NCBI RefSeq assembly: GCF_004006235.1
Contig: NZ_CP034753.1
Location: 3,968,001 to 4,032,000, forward strand
Direction: 5' to 3'
From: Agromyces sp. LHK192
Lineage (GTDB): Bacteria > Actinomycetota > Actinomycetes > Actinomycetales > Microbacteriaceae
Length of the DNA stretch: 64,000 bases
Part shown: positions 9,251 to 17,707 of the stretch, piece by piece
Layout: each line of letters begins with the position of its first letter
Numbering within the stretch: position 1 is the first letter of the stretch
The notes under the pieces: generated by a model
What the model saw: only the letters and a program-made list of their open reading frames with translations
The model's database searches: none
Told to the model about the DNA's origin: nothing
Made by a program: the position numbers and the translations under genes

Positions 9251-10033
9251 ATGCCTCAGGCCACCGGTCGCGCCGACGCCACGCGCGCCGTCGTGTTCTC
9301 ACCCCTCGACGGCGCCGGCCGCGCCGCCCTCGTGGAACAGCGCCTGACCGACGCGATCGTCGCCGGCGTCCTCCGCGACGGCGAGCGGCTGCCCAGCGAG
9401 TCCGACCTCGCCCGGAGCCTCGGCGTCGCCGTCGTCACCGCCCGCGAGGCGCTCGAATCGCTTCGCGAGCACGGCCTGGTGCGGACGCGCCGCGGACGCG
9501 ACGGGGGCAGCTTCGTCACCTACGACCGCGAGACGTCGCTGCGCATGATCGACGAACGCGTCCGCGCCCTCAGCCGCATCGAATTGCGCGACCTCGCGCT
9601 GCACGCCACGGCGATCGCGGCGATGGCGGCCGAGGTCGCCGCCGACCGCGCCAGCGAGGACGACCTCGAGGGCCTCGTCGAGATCGACGCCAGGGCCGAC
9701 CTCGCGACCGCGGGCGGTGCCCGGCGCGCCGCGGGCCGGTTCCAGCTCGAGGTCGCCGCGGTCAGCCAATCGCCTCGGCTCGTCCAGGAGGAACTGCGGC
9801 TGCAGGCGGAAGCCGGCCCGTTGCTCTGGCTCTGCCTGCGCGAGCAGGAGTACCGTGACCGCAGCAGGGAGGTTCGCCTCGAGGTGATCGATGCGATCCG
9901 AGCCGTCGATCCCGAACGGGCCAGGCTCGCGACCGCGGCGCACCTCCAGGCGGCGGTCGAGTGGCTGGTCGACGAGAAGGCTCGGCTCGAGGCATCCGAC
10001 CCCGGCGAACGGAACGGAGGGTCCAGCGCATGA
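9251..10033 (+). CDS. GntR family (FadR subfamily) transcriptional regulator
   Basis: A 260-residue regulator. The N-terminal winged helix is typical: LVEQRLTDAIVAGVLRDGER, LPSESDLARSLGVAVVTARE and the wing LREHGLVRTRRGRDGGSFV (residues about 20-90). The C-terminal all-helical FCD-type ligand domain follows. Metal-binding His residues usual in FCD domains are largely absent. ATG 9251 is preceded by AGGGGGTCGG; the open frame extends to 9140 without support. It is divergent from the amine importer and its stop overlaps the start of a Cache-domain gene, suggesting that the three units sense and import the same ligand. Confidence 0.88.
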   Translation: MPQATGRADATRAVVFSPLDGAGRAALVEQRLTDAIVAGVLRDGERLPSESDLARSLGVAVVTAREALESLREHGLVRTRRGRDGGSFVTYDRETSLRMIDERVRALSRIELRDLALHATAIAAMAAEVAADRASEDDLEGLVEIDARADLATAGGARRAAGRFQLEVAAVSQSPRLVQEELRLQAEAGPLLWLCLREQEYRDRSREVRLEVIDAIRAVDPERARLATAAHLQAAVEWLVDEKARLEASDPGERNGGSSA

Positions 10034-10833
10034 CCGTGACCGTCGAACTCGGCGCCGCGCAGGTCGCCGCGCGAGTGGCATCCACCATCGATCCGGTGTT
10101 CTCGATGATCGACGGCTGGCGCGACCGCCTGGTCGACCGGCTCGCGGCCGACGCCGATCCGGCGGCCGCGACCCTGGACCCGTTCGTCGAGGCCCTGGTC
10201 GGCGACGCCCTCGAGGAACCCGGCAGCCTCATCACCGGGGCGGGGTTCGTCGCCGCGCCCGGGTACCTCGCCGACGCGCCGTGGCACCTCGCCTGGTGGC
10301 TGGGCGCCGCGAACACGTTCGGGGCGGGGTCGGGCGTGCGCCGACTCGCCGCGGAGAGCGATCCGGACGCCGAGCAGTTCCGCGACTACACCGCGCTCGA
10401 ATGGTGGCGCGTGCCCGCACGCACCGGCAACCGGCACCTGACCGGTCCGTACGTCGACTACCTCTGCACCGACGACTACACGGTCACGATCACCACGCCC
10501 GTCACGATCCGCGGCGAGCTGGTCGGCGTGGTCGGCGTGGACCTCTACGTGGTCCGGGTCGAGCAGGCGCTGCTGCCCGTGCTGCGCGAATCGGCGCGGC
10601 CGTGCACCCTCGTCAACGCGTCGGGACGCATCACGGTGTCGACGGATTCGCGCCGCGCGACCGGCGCGATGCTGCGGATCGAGGGTCTCGCCGCGGCGCT
10701 CGCGCCGCTTCGCGAGGGTGAGGGCCGGGTCGACGACGCGACGGATGCCTCGCGCCCGCCGGCGCTGCTCGTGGACGGCGAGATCGTCGTGCCGTGCGGC
10801 GACACCTCGCTCGCCCTCGTGCTGGAGGCGTGA
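10030..10833 (+). CDS. Stand-alone Cache-domain ligand-binding protein
   Basis: A 267-residue protein without signal peptide or membrane helix. The central part reads as a double-Cache fold: ALEWWRVPARTGN, LTGPYVDYLCTDDYTVTITT, and GELVGVVGVDLYV, the W/Y/Y/D pattern known from amino-acid and amine-binding dCache domains. Such domains normally sit outside the membrane in chemoreceptors and kinases; here it is alone and apparently cytoplasmic. ATG 10030 overlaps the TGA of the FadR-type gene (ATGA), so both proteins are made together. It may be a ligand-sensing partner of that regulator. No enzyme motif was found. Confidence 0.75.
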   Translation: MTVTVELGAAQVAARVASTIDPVFSMIDGWRDRLVDRLAADADPAAATLDPFVEALVGDALEEPGSLITGAGFVAAPGYLADAPWHLAWWLGAANTFGAGSGVRRLAAESDPDAEQFRDYTALEWWRVPARTGNRHLTGPYVDYLCTDDYTVTITTPVTIRGELVGVVGVDLYVVRVEQALLPVLRESARPCTLVNASGRITVSTDSRRATGAMLRIEGLAAALAPLREGEGRVDDATDASRPPALLVDGEIVVPCGDTSLALVLEA

Positions 10834-10837
10834 GGGC

Positions 10838-11515
10838 TCAGCCGCTCGCGGTCGCGGCGCCGGCGGTGAGCAGGGATTCGGCGATCTCGGGGTCCGCGCC
10901 GAGCGCCAGCAGTCGGTCCCGGTACGCGCGCCGGGCGCGGCGGTACGCGTCGCGGTCGTCGCCGAGCACGGCGGTCATGTTCATCCATTCGAAGATGCCC
11001 TGCGCCTCGAACGCGAACTGGTCGGGGTCGTCGATGCCCGGCAGCTCGCCGGCCTCGTGCGCGAGCCGGGCCTGGTTCGCCAGGTATCCGAGCCAGAGAT
11101 CCAGTTGCGCGGCGATCGCGTCGCGCACCGGGCCGGGCTTGCTGTGGAAGTCGGCGGCCGAAGCCGAGAAGAAGCAGCCGCCGGGAAAGACGCGGTCCTC
11201 CGAGTAGGCGATCACCCGGTCGAGCAGCGCGGCGACCCGGCGGACGCCGTGCGGGTGCACGCGCGCCGGCAGCACCACCGTCTCGGTGAACCGCTCCCCC
11301 GCGGTCTGCACGGCGGCGAGCTGCAGCCGCTCCTTGGTGCCGAACAGCGTCGCGACACTCGACTTGCTGAGCTCGGCGGCGAGCGCGATGCGGCCGATCG
11401 AGATCTGGTCGAGTCCCTCGAGCGACGCGAGGTCGACCGCGTGGGCGAGCACGGTGCGTCGCGTCGCGTCGCCGCGTGCGCGGCGACCGTCGACGGCGAC
11501 TTCGGTCTGCTCCAT
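10838..11515 (-). CDS. TetR/AcrR family transcriptional regulator
   Basis: A 225-residue repressor. The HTH comprises DQISIGRIALAAELSKSSVATLF (residues about 37-59); the C-terminal domain includes a GGCFFSASAADFHSKPGPVRD segment as in TetR_C_6-like regulators. It starts 11 bases from a perfect 18-bp palindrome and is divergent from an alpha/beta hydrolase gene, its likely target. The convergent Cache gene ends only four bases away. Confidence 0.9.
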   Translation of the reverse strand: MEQTEVAVDGRRARGDATRRTVLAHAVDLASLEGLDQISIGRIALAAELSKSSVATLFGTKERLQLAAVQTAGERFTETVVLPARVHPHGVRRVAALLDRVIAYSEDRVFPGGCFFSASAADFHSKPGPVRDAIAAQLDLWLGYLANQARLAHEAGELPGIDDPDQFAFEAQGIFEWMNMTAVLGDDRDAYRRARRAYRDRLLALGADPEIAESLLTAGAATASG

Positions 11516-11525
11516 CCCTTTACTC

Positions 11526-11543
11526 TACGCACGATCGTGCGTA
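11526..11543. promoter_or_regulatory. Perfect 18-bp palindrome, TetR operator candidate 1
   Basis: TACGCACGATCGTGCGTA is fully symmetric and lies just upstream of the TetR start at 11515. The core CACGATCGTG resembles the second site centred 38 bp away. Confidence 0.75.
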
Positions 11544-11561
11544 AAGTGTGCTGCATCTAAC

Positions 11562-11583
11562 AATACATACGATCGTTCGTATT
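11562..11583. promoter_or_regulatory. 22-bp imperfect palindrome, TetR operator candidate 2
   Basis: A symmetric element with core ACGATCGT and outer arms AATAC/GTATT, two mismatched pairs in 22 bp. It lies 28 bases before the GTG start of the hydrolase gene and probably overlaps its promoter. Confidence 0.7.
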
Positions 11584-11611
11584 GATTTCCATCTCTGATC
11601 GGAGCAGCATC

Positions 11612-12514
11612 GTGGGACCCACCGTCATCGCCACCGTCACGGCCGCCCGCGCGGCCGAGCGCGTCTCGCCCCGCGCGGCAGCCGCCATCGCTCTCCCGCT
11701 CTTCATGCGGTCGCTGCCGACGCAGCGCGTGCGCGAGCACGACCGCGGCGTGCACGAGCAGGCGCGCCGCTCCACGATCCGGGTCCGCGGCCGCGACCTC
11801 GCCGCCTACGAATGGGGCACCGGAGCCGACACGATCCTGCTCGCGCACGGGTGGCGCGGACGTGCCTCGCAGTTCGCGCCCGTCATCCGCGAACTGCGGG
11901 CCGAGGGCTTCCGCCTGGTGGCGTTCGACGCACCCGCCAACGGCGACTCGCCGGGCCGCCGCACCGACATCAACGACTGGGTCGGGGCGATCGAGGCGTT
12001 GCAGTCGCGGCACGGAGGCTTCCATTCGGTCGTCGGGCACTCGTTCGGCGCACTCGCGGCGCACACCGCCGTGCGCGGGGGCACTGCGACCGGCTCGGTC
12101 GTCGCGGTCGCGGGCGTCTCGTCTGCGCGCTACCTGATCGACGCGTTCGCCGCGGGCATCGGCGTCGGCCGGGCCACCGCCGACGCGATCGGGGAGGCGT
12201 TCGTGCGCCGGGTGTTCCCTCGTGACGACGACCGCGCGATCTGGGACCGGTACGACGCCGCCGCGCATCCGCTGCCTACCGGGGTGCCGCTCCTCGTCGT
12301 GCACGACGAGGGCGACCGCGAGGTGGTGGTCGGCCAGGGGCGTCGCCTGCACGACGCCCACGACGACCGCTCCCGACTCGTGATCACCTCGGGATCGGGG
12401 CACACCCGCGTCCTTGGATCGGATGCCGCGCTCGACGCGATCACCGCGTTCATGCTCGACGGACTGCCCGGCGTGGACGCCGTCCGGGAGGAGCGGGCGG
12501 CGCGGCTACCCTGA
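11612..12514 (+). CDS. Alpha/beta hydrolase
   Basis: A 300-residue hydrolase of the alpha/beta fold. The oxyanion region is LLAHGWRGRASQF near residue 72, the nucleophile elbow GHSFGA near 146, an acid in VVHDEGD near 240 and the catalytic His in GSGHTR near 268. A helical N-terminus of about 50 residues precedes the core. GTG 11612 is chosen because GGAG lies 8 bases upstream; a TTG at 11582 would place the operator inside the coding region. It is divergent from a TetR gene with two palindromes between. Substrate unknown. Confidence 0.85.
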   Translation: MGPTVIATVTAARAAERVSPRAAAAIALPLFMRSLPTQRVREHDRGVHEQARRSTIRVRGRDLAAYEWGTGADTILLAHGWRGRASQFAPVIRELRAEGFRLVAFDAPANGDSPGRRTDINDWVGAIEALQSRHGGFHSVVGHSFGALAAHTAVRGGTATGSVVAVAGVSSARYLIDAFAAGIGVGRATADAIGEAFVRRVFPRDDDRAIWDRYDAAAHPLPTGVPLLVVHDEGDREVVVGQGRRLHDAHDDRSRLVITSGSGHTRVLGSDAALDAITAFMLDGLPGVDAVREERAARLP

Positions 12515-12518
12515 GGGC

Positions 12519-13310
12519 ATGGACGCCGACGCCGCCGACCGTGCCTTCGCCGCGACCGTCGCCCGCGCGAGGATGCAGCCGCTCCTCCCGTGCGGCGACG
12601 TGGACGAGATTGCCGACTTCTGGACCGCGCTCGGGCTCGAGCGCCGATACCGGCAGATCCGACCGAATCCGTACCTCGTGATGAGCGCCGGCGGCTTCGA
12701 GCTGCACTACTACGGGATGCCGGAGTGGAACCCCGACGAGAGCCACTCGACCTGCATGGTGCTGGTGCCGGATCCACGACCGCTCCATGAACGGTTCCGC
12801 GCGGGACTGCGCGATCGCTACGGCCGCGTGCCGAACTCGGGAGCGCCGAGGATCACGCGGCCGCGTGAACGCGCCAACAACGGCGGACTCTCGGGGTTCA
12901 GCCTGATCGATCCCGCCGGGAACTGGGTCCGCGTGACGCGGGCTCCCGACGGCGAACCCGATGCCGGAGACGGCGAGCGCACGACCTGGACGAGCACCGC
13001 CGGCAGCCCCCTCGGGCGGGCGCTCGAGAACGCGGTGGTCATCGGCGACTCGCACGGCGACCCCGTGCAGGCCCGGCGGGTGCTCGACGGGGCGCTGCGC
13101 CGCAGCGACGAGACGGCCTCGGCAGAGGGCGGCACCGAAGATCGGGCGCGCGCGCTCGCATATCTCATCGAACTGGACCTGCGCCTCGACGACCGCGCCG
13201 CCGCGGATGCGCGGATCGCCGAACTCGAGCGGATGCCCCTCGACGACGCGGGAGTCGTCGAGGCGTCCCTCATCGCCGCCCGGGACGCGATCGCGGACGC
13301 CGAGGGCTGA
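12519..13310 (+). CDS. VOC (glyoxalase/bleomycin-resistance) family protein with C-terminal extension
   Basis: A 263-residue protein. Residues 15-150 are a VOC fold resembling bleomycin-resistance-like proteins: LLPCGDVDEIADFWTALGLE, GGFELHYYG and GNWVRVTR. The remaining 100 residues are helical with regular Ala/Arg/Leu content (ARRVLDGALRR, AYLIELDLRLDD) and may be a tetratricopeptide-like tail. It starts four bases after the hydrolase stop, so it is probably in that TetR-controlled operon. A binding or resistance role is possible but not shown. Confidence 0.8.
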   Translation: MDADAADRAFAATVARARMQPLLPCGDVDEIADFWTALGLERRYRQIRPNPYLVMSAGGFELHYYGMPEWNPDESHSTCMVLVPDPRPLHERFRAGLRDRYGRVPNSGAPRITRPRERANNGGLSGFSLIDPAGNWVRVTRAPDGEPDAGDGERTTWTSTAGSPLGRALENAVVIGDSHGDPVQARRVLDGALRRSDETASAEGGTEDRARALAYLIELDLRLDDRAAADARIAELERMPLDDAGVVEASLIAARDAIADAEG

Positions 13311-13357
13311 CCCCCGGCATCCGCGATCCGTCCGCCGCGCCCGTCAGGGCGCCGCGA

Positions 13358-13708
13358 TCAGGAGAAGAACGCGTTCGCCCGCTTGCTCCAGAGCAGCAGC
13401 AGGCCGATCAGCGGGAACAGCGCCGAGAACAGCCCGGTCCAGAACGACCCGACGGTCATCAGCCAGATGCCGGTCGCGATGTTGATCACGAAGATCACCG
13501 TGACGATGATGCGCGCGACGTTCGACCCGCGGAACAGGCCCAGGCTCACGATGATGGTGACGATGCCGAGGATGATCGCCCAGACCCCGGCGCCGAAGTT
13601 CCCGCCGCCGGGCAGGATCTGGAACAGCCCCGAGATGATCTGCAACGCACCCGAGATCCACGCGAGGACGGCGACGAGCGTCACGCCTCCGGGTCGGTCT
13701 CCAGCCAT
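13358..13708 (-). CDS. Small four-helix membrane protein, function unknown
   Basis: A 116-residue protein with four hydrophobic segments (VTLVAVLAWISGALQIISGL; AGVWAIILGIVTIIVSLGLF; IIVTVIFVINIATGIWL; a C-terminal GLFSALFPLIGLLLLW), ending in a short KRANAFFS tail. It resembles small actinobacterial DUF membrane proteins of the DUF7144 kind, a tentative match. ATG 13708 has GGAAGGG upstream; the frame extends to 13756 without support. Confidence 0.75.
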   Translation of the reverse strand: MAGDRPGGVTLVAVLAWISGALQIISGLFQILPGGGNFGAGVWAIILGIVTIIVSLGLFRGSNVARIIVTVIFVINIATGIWLMTVGSFWTGLFSALFPLIGLLLLWSKRANAFFS

Positions 13709-13840
13709 AATGCAACCCTTCCACCCGGCGGGCGCGGATCGCCCGCATGTCGCCACCGTACTCCCGCGAGGGATGCTCAGGATGCCTCGGCACGCGCGTG
13801 CCCGGCATCGGAAGCCGAGCCGGGCCTCGGCGGTCCGGGC

Positions 13841-15382
13841 TCACGCTCGGCGCAGCCCTCGCTTCGCAGGGCCTTCCAGCAACGCGCCGTCGGGCGCGAA
13901 CCGCGACGCGTGCGCCGGGCAGTCCCACGTGCGCTCGGCGTCGTTCCAGGTCACGATCGCGCCGAGGTGCGGGCAGACGCCCGACACCCGGCAGGTGCGA
14001 CCGTCGACCGTCGCGACCGCCGCCGGGACCGGCGAGCGTCCGATCCGGCCGACGCTGCCGACGCCCTCGGGCGGTGGCGACGGCGACCTGCCCGCGAGCG
14101 CGCGACTCCAGCCGACGGCGTAGTGCTTGGCGACCGCGGCGTTCATGCCCACGCCCGCCGCGAAGGCCTGCGGAGTGGTCACCCGGTGCCGCAGCGTGCG
14201 CGCCCAGTCCGGCAGGTCACCCAGCAGGTCGGCAGCGAGCGTGAGCGCGCACTGCACGGCGTTCGTCATGCCCCACTTGTCGTACCCCGTGGCCAGGAAG
14301 ATGCGGCCCCGGCCGCGAGGCATCCATCCGACGAACGGCACGCCGTGCGGCGTCTCGTAGTCCTGCGCGCTCCAGCGCGCCAGCGGCACCGCGTCGGGCC
14401 AGGTCGCCCGGGCCCACCGGTCGAGCGCGTCGGCTCGCGACGCCGGCGACGGATGCCGCCCCACCTCGTGCCCGTACCCGCCCACGAGCAGCAACTCGGG
14501 TCGCTCGTCGCCGAGATCGGGGTTCGGCGCGGTGCGGATCGACCGCGTCGGCTCGTCGACGCTGAGGTACATGCCCTGCGGCAGCGGGGCATCCGTTCGG
14601 TAGGCGGCGACGTAGGAGCGGTGTGCGCGCACCTTCGCGAACGCGAGCCCCCGGTCGAGGACGGGGATGCCGGTGGCGAGCACGAGGCGGTCGCACGCGA
14701 AGCCGCCGGCCGTGGTGTGCACCGTCAACGCCCGATCGAGCAGGGCGCGATCACGGTGCGCACCGGTCAGCCGGATGCCGGTCCGGATGACGCCGCCCAG
14801 CGAGCGGAACTCGGCGGCGAGCGCGGCGAGCACGTCCATTGGGTCGAACTGCGCCTGGTCCGCGAGATGCAGGGCGCCGTGCACTCGGAACGGCAGGTCG
14901 AGCGACTCGGTGAACCGCACCGGAAGCCCGGCGGCGAGTGCGGCGTCGTGCTCGGCCTCGAGCGTCGCGCGGCCAGCCTCGCCGGTCGCGAAGCTCACCG
15001 CCTCGCGCCGTTGCGCCGGGATGCCCCGCGACTCGAGGAACCCGAGCAGCCAGGCCCGACCGGCGAGGTTCGCATCGACGTACGCGTGCAGGACCGCGTC
15101 GGAGGTACGCCGGCGGACCCGCTGGAGATGCGCGCCCTGCAGCAGGCTCAGCTTGGCGGTGGTGTTGCCGGTCGCGACGGCGCCGACGTCGCGCGCCTCG
15201 AGCACGCAGACCGTGCGGCCCTCGCGCGCCAGCAACAGGGCGGTGACGAGTCCGGTGAGACCGGCGCCGACGACGATCTCGTCGAAGCGCCTGGGCGCCT
15301 CCGGGCCGTCGACCTCGATCGGCGCGGCATCCGCTCGCCACAGCGATGTGCCGACGGGCGGCGCCGCCGTGATCGTGACCAT
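13841..15382 (-). CDS. FAD-dependent oxidoreductase with C-terminal Rieske domain
   Basis: A 513-residue fusion. The N-terminal DAO-type FAD domain shows EIVVGAGLTGL-like glycine-rich motif (EIVVG near residue 36) and TGNTTAKLS; the C-terminal 80 residues hold a Rieske [2Fe-2S] site with CPHLG and CPAHAS (Cys-x-His and Cys-x-x-His ligands). Such two-domain proteins are widespread in actinobacteria as amine or glycine-oxidase-like enzymes of unknown substrate. The gene is divergent from the LLM oxidoreductase, with a 129-base spacer. Residue order and length match the family well. Confidence 0.9.
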   Translation of the reverse strand: MVTITAAPPVGTSLWRADAAPIEVDGPEAPRRFDEIVVGAGLTGLVTALLLAREGRTVCVLEARDVGAVATGNTTAKLSLLQGAHLQRVRRRTSDAVLHAYVDANLAGRAWLLGFLESRGIPAQRREAVSFATGEAGRATLEAEHDAALAAGLPVRFTESLDLPFRVHGALHLADQAQFDPMDVLAALAAEFRSLGGVIRTGIRLTGAHRDRALLDRALTVHTTAGGFACDRLVLATGIPVLDRGLAFAKVRAHRSYVAAYRTDAPLPQGMYLSVDEPTRSIRTAPNPDLGDERPELLLVGGYGHEVGRHPSPASRADALDRWARATWPDAVPLARWSAQDYETPHGVPFVGWMPRGRGRIFLATGYDKWGMTNAVQCALTLAADLLGDLPDWARTLRHRVTTPQAFAAGVGMNAAVAKHYAVGWSRALAGRSPSPPPEGVGSVGRIGRSPVPAAVATVDGRTCRVSGVCPHLGAIVTWNDAERTWDCPAHASRFAPDGALLEGPAKRGLRRA

Positions 15383-15511
15383 GACGGCACGTTAGGGAGG
15401 ACCGACTCGAACGACAATGGGCTTGCATTCGCCGAGGTGACGGCGTACGCCGCCCGCTCGGTCGCGTCAAGCCCCGTGCGGCCCGGCCGTCCGTCGACCT
15501 ACCGTGCCCGC

Positions 15512-16510
15512 ATGGTGCAGATCGGATACAAGCTCGCCGCCGAGGGCTTCGGGCCCGCCGAACTCGTCCGCCAGGCCCGGCGCGCCGAGGAGGTGGGGTT
15601 CGACTTCGTCGAGATCAGCGACCACTTTCATCCGTGGCTCGACGTGCAGGGCCACTCGCCGTTCGCGTGGTCGGTGCTCGGCGCCATCGCCCAGGCGACC
15701 GACCGGGTCGGGCTCGCGACGGGCGTGACGTGTCCGTTCCTGCGCTATCACCCGGCGATCATCGCGCAGGCGGCGGCGACGGTGGCGCTGCTCAGCGACG
15801 GACGCTTCACCCTCGGCCTCGGCGCCGGCGAGCGCCTCAACGAGCACGTGGTCGGGCGCGGGTATCCGGCCGTCGCGCAGCGGCACGACATGCTGCGCGA
15901 GTCGATCGAGATCATCCGCCTGCTCTGGGAGGGCGGGTACCGGTCGTACGAGGGGACCTACCTCGACCTCGAGGACGCACGGGTGTTCGACCTGCCCGAC
16001 GTGCCTCCCGCCATCGCAGTCGCGGCGAGCGGACCGGAGTCGGCCGCGGTCGCCGCCGAACTCGGCGACGGCATCTTCGCCGTCGAACCCGACGCCGACC
16101 TCGTCGACACGTACGAGCGCTTGGGCGGCAGCGGCCCGAAGTACGGCGAGGTCGGCCTCGCCTGGGCACCCACCGCCGACGCCGCGATCGAAGCCGCGTG
16201 GAAGACGGCCCGCTGGAGCCTCACGGGATGGAAGGTGATGAGCGAGCTGCCGAACCCGGTGAACTTCGAGGCGGCGAGCGCGTACATCCGCCGCGAGGAC
16301 GTCGCCGAGCAGCTCAGCGCCGGGCCCGATCTCGGCGCCCATGTCGACGCGGTCCGCCCGTTCGTCGACGCCGGATTCGACCGGGTCGCGCTGATGAACC
16401 TCGGCCCAGACGTCGACGGATTCCTCGACGTCTTCGAGTCGGACCTCGGCGAACGGCTGCGAGCGCTGAAGCCGAGCGCGTCGAGCAAGCCGAGCGCACC
16501 CGCCACCTGA
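15512..16510 (+). CDS. F420-dependent LLM-class oxidoreductase (G6PD-like family)
   Basis: A 332-residue luciferase-like TIM-barrel protein. Typical are the FVEISDHFHPW segment near residue 34, ATGVTCPFLRYHPAIIAQA near 72, and LGLGAGERLNEHVVG near 107. These features match the actinobacterial F420-dependent glucose-6-phosphate-dehydrogenase-related family. The conserved His in SDHFHPW is present. It implies that the host makes coenzyme F420, which cannot be checked here. ATG 15512 starts the conserved MVQIGYK region. The C-terminus is Ser/Pro/Ala-rich. Confidence 0.85.
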   Translation: MVQIGYKLAAEGFGPAELVRQARRAEEVGFDFVEISDHFHPWLDVQGHSPFAWSVLGAIAQATDRVGLATGVTCPFLRYHPAIIAQAAATVALLSDGRFTLGLGAGERLNEHVVGRGYPAVAQRHDMLRESIEIIRLLWEGGYRSYEGTYLDLEDARVFDLPDVPPAIAVAASGPESAAVAAELGDGIFAVEPDADLVDTYERLGGSGPKYGEVGLAWAPTADAAIEAAWKTARWSLTGWKVMSELPNPVNFEAASAYIRREDVAEQLSAGPDLGAHVDAVRPFVDAGFDRVALMNLGPDVDGFLDVFESDLGERLRALKPSASSKPSAPAT

Positions 16511-16583
16511 CCCGCCCGCCGCCGACCACGCGCACCCTGACCAGCTCGACCGAAGACCAACCCCACCGAAGGAGGCATCCGAC

Positions 16584-17204
16584 ATGGAACCGCTCCGCGT
16601 CCTCGCCCTGAACTGCACGCTCAAGCCGTCACCGGCCGAGTCGAGCACCGAGGTGCTCGCGCGCCAGGTGCTCGACCTCTTCGAGGCCGACGGCGCACGG
16701 ACCGAGATCGTGCGCATCGTCGATCACGACGTGAAGCCGGGCGTCGAGGCCGACATGGGCGACGGCGACGAATGGCCGGCGATCCGCGAGCGGGTGCTCG
16801 CCGCCGACGTGCTGCTGCTCGCGACGCCGACGTGGATGGGGCATCCGTCGAGCGTCGCGCAACGCGTGCTCGAACGCCTCGACGCCGAGATCGCGGAGAC
16901 GGATGCCGAGGGCCGGCCCCTGCTCGCCGGCAAGGTCGCCGCGGTCGCGGTGACCGGCAACGAGGACGGCGCCCACGCGATCATCGCGGATGTGCTCCAG
17001 GCCCTGGTCGACGTCGGGTTCTCGGTCGCCGCCCAGGCCTCGACGTACTGGAACGGCGAGGCGATGCAGAAGACCGACTACAAGGACCTGCCCGAGACCC
17101 CGGAGGCCGTCGCGACGACCAACGGGCTCGTCGCCAGGCACAGTGCGCACCTCGCACGGGTGCTGAAGGCTTCGCCCTATCCGGCGCCGCCCGCGGAGTC
17201 GTGA
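16584..17204 (+). CDS. Flavodoxin-like NAD(P)H-dependent FMN reductase
   Basis: A 206-residue flavodoxin-fold protein. LALNCTLKPSPAESSTEV (residue 6 on) is the FMN-phosphate loop and LLLATPTWMGHPSSVAQ (near 75) the second flavin loop; VAVTGNEDGAHA near 112 is the third. It is preceded by GAAGGAGG and follows the LLM gene by 73 bases in the same direction; both flavin-related proteins may be co-expressed. The last 28 bases overlap the convergent CinA-like gene. Confidence 0.85.
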   Translation: MEPLRVLALNCTLKPSPAESSTEVLARQVLDLFEADGARTEIVRIVDHDVKPGVEADMGDGDEWPAIRERVLAADVLLLATPTWMGHPSSVAQRVLERLDAEIAETDAEGRPLLAGKVAAVAVTGNEDGAHAIIADVLQALVDVGFSVAAQASTYWNGEAMQKTDYKDLPETPEAVATTNGLVARHSAHLARVLKASPYPAPPAES

Positions 17205-17704
17205 TCGTCTCGGGAGTCGTGATCGCCTCGGAGCTCGCGCAGCAGCGCCCGCAACGCGGCTGCCACGGTCTGCCGCACCACGTCGGCCGGCTCGCCATGG
17301 AACCGATGGCGTTCGGAGCGGATGCCTCCCGCCCCGCCGCAGGCCACGAAGACCGTGCCGGCGGGCTCGCCCTCCTCTGGCCCCGGACCACCCGCGCCGG
17401 TGACGGCGACCACGACGTCGGCGCCGAGCGAGTCGAGCGCGCCGCGAGCCATCTGCTCGGCCGCCCGCGCCGTCACGACCGGTCCCGGATCGACTCCGAG
17501 CAGCCCGAACTTCACCGTCGACTCGTACGCGACGATCGACCCGGCGAACCACTCCGAGGCATCCGGCGCCTTGCCGAGCGCCGCGGCGATCTGCCCGCTC
17601 GTCAGTGACTCTGCGGCGCCCGCGTGCACGCCCGCGGCGAGCGCGGCCTCAGCGCACGCGGTCGCGAGCCCGTCGAGGTCGGCAACGTCGCCGGCGCGAG
17701 GCAT
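17177..17704 (-). CDS. CinA C-terminal domain protein (nicotinamide-nucleotide amidase)
   Basis: A 175-residue single-domain CinA-C/PncC protein, which converts NMN to nicotinic acid mononucleotide. Family motifs are AAESLTSGQIAAAL near residue 30, FAGSIVAYESTVKFGLLGV near 53, and VVVAVTGAGGPGP near 96. The N-terminal MoCF-like domain of full CinA is absent, as in PncC. The C-terminal 15 residues are an Asp/His-rich appendix overlapping the opposite gene. It begins 3 bases after the dCTP deaminase stop and is probably co-transcribed. Confidence 0.9.
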   Translation of the reverse strand: MPRAGDVADLDGLATACAEAALAAGVHAGAAESLTSGQIAAALGKAPDASEWFAGSIVAYESTVKFGLLGVDPGPVVTARAAEQMARGALDSLGADVVVAVTGAGGPGPEEGEPAGTVFVACGGAGGIRSERHRFHGEPADVVRQTVAAALRALLRELRGDHDSRDDHDSAGGAG

Positions 17705-17707
17705 CCG

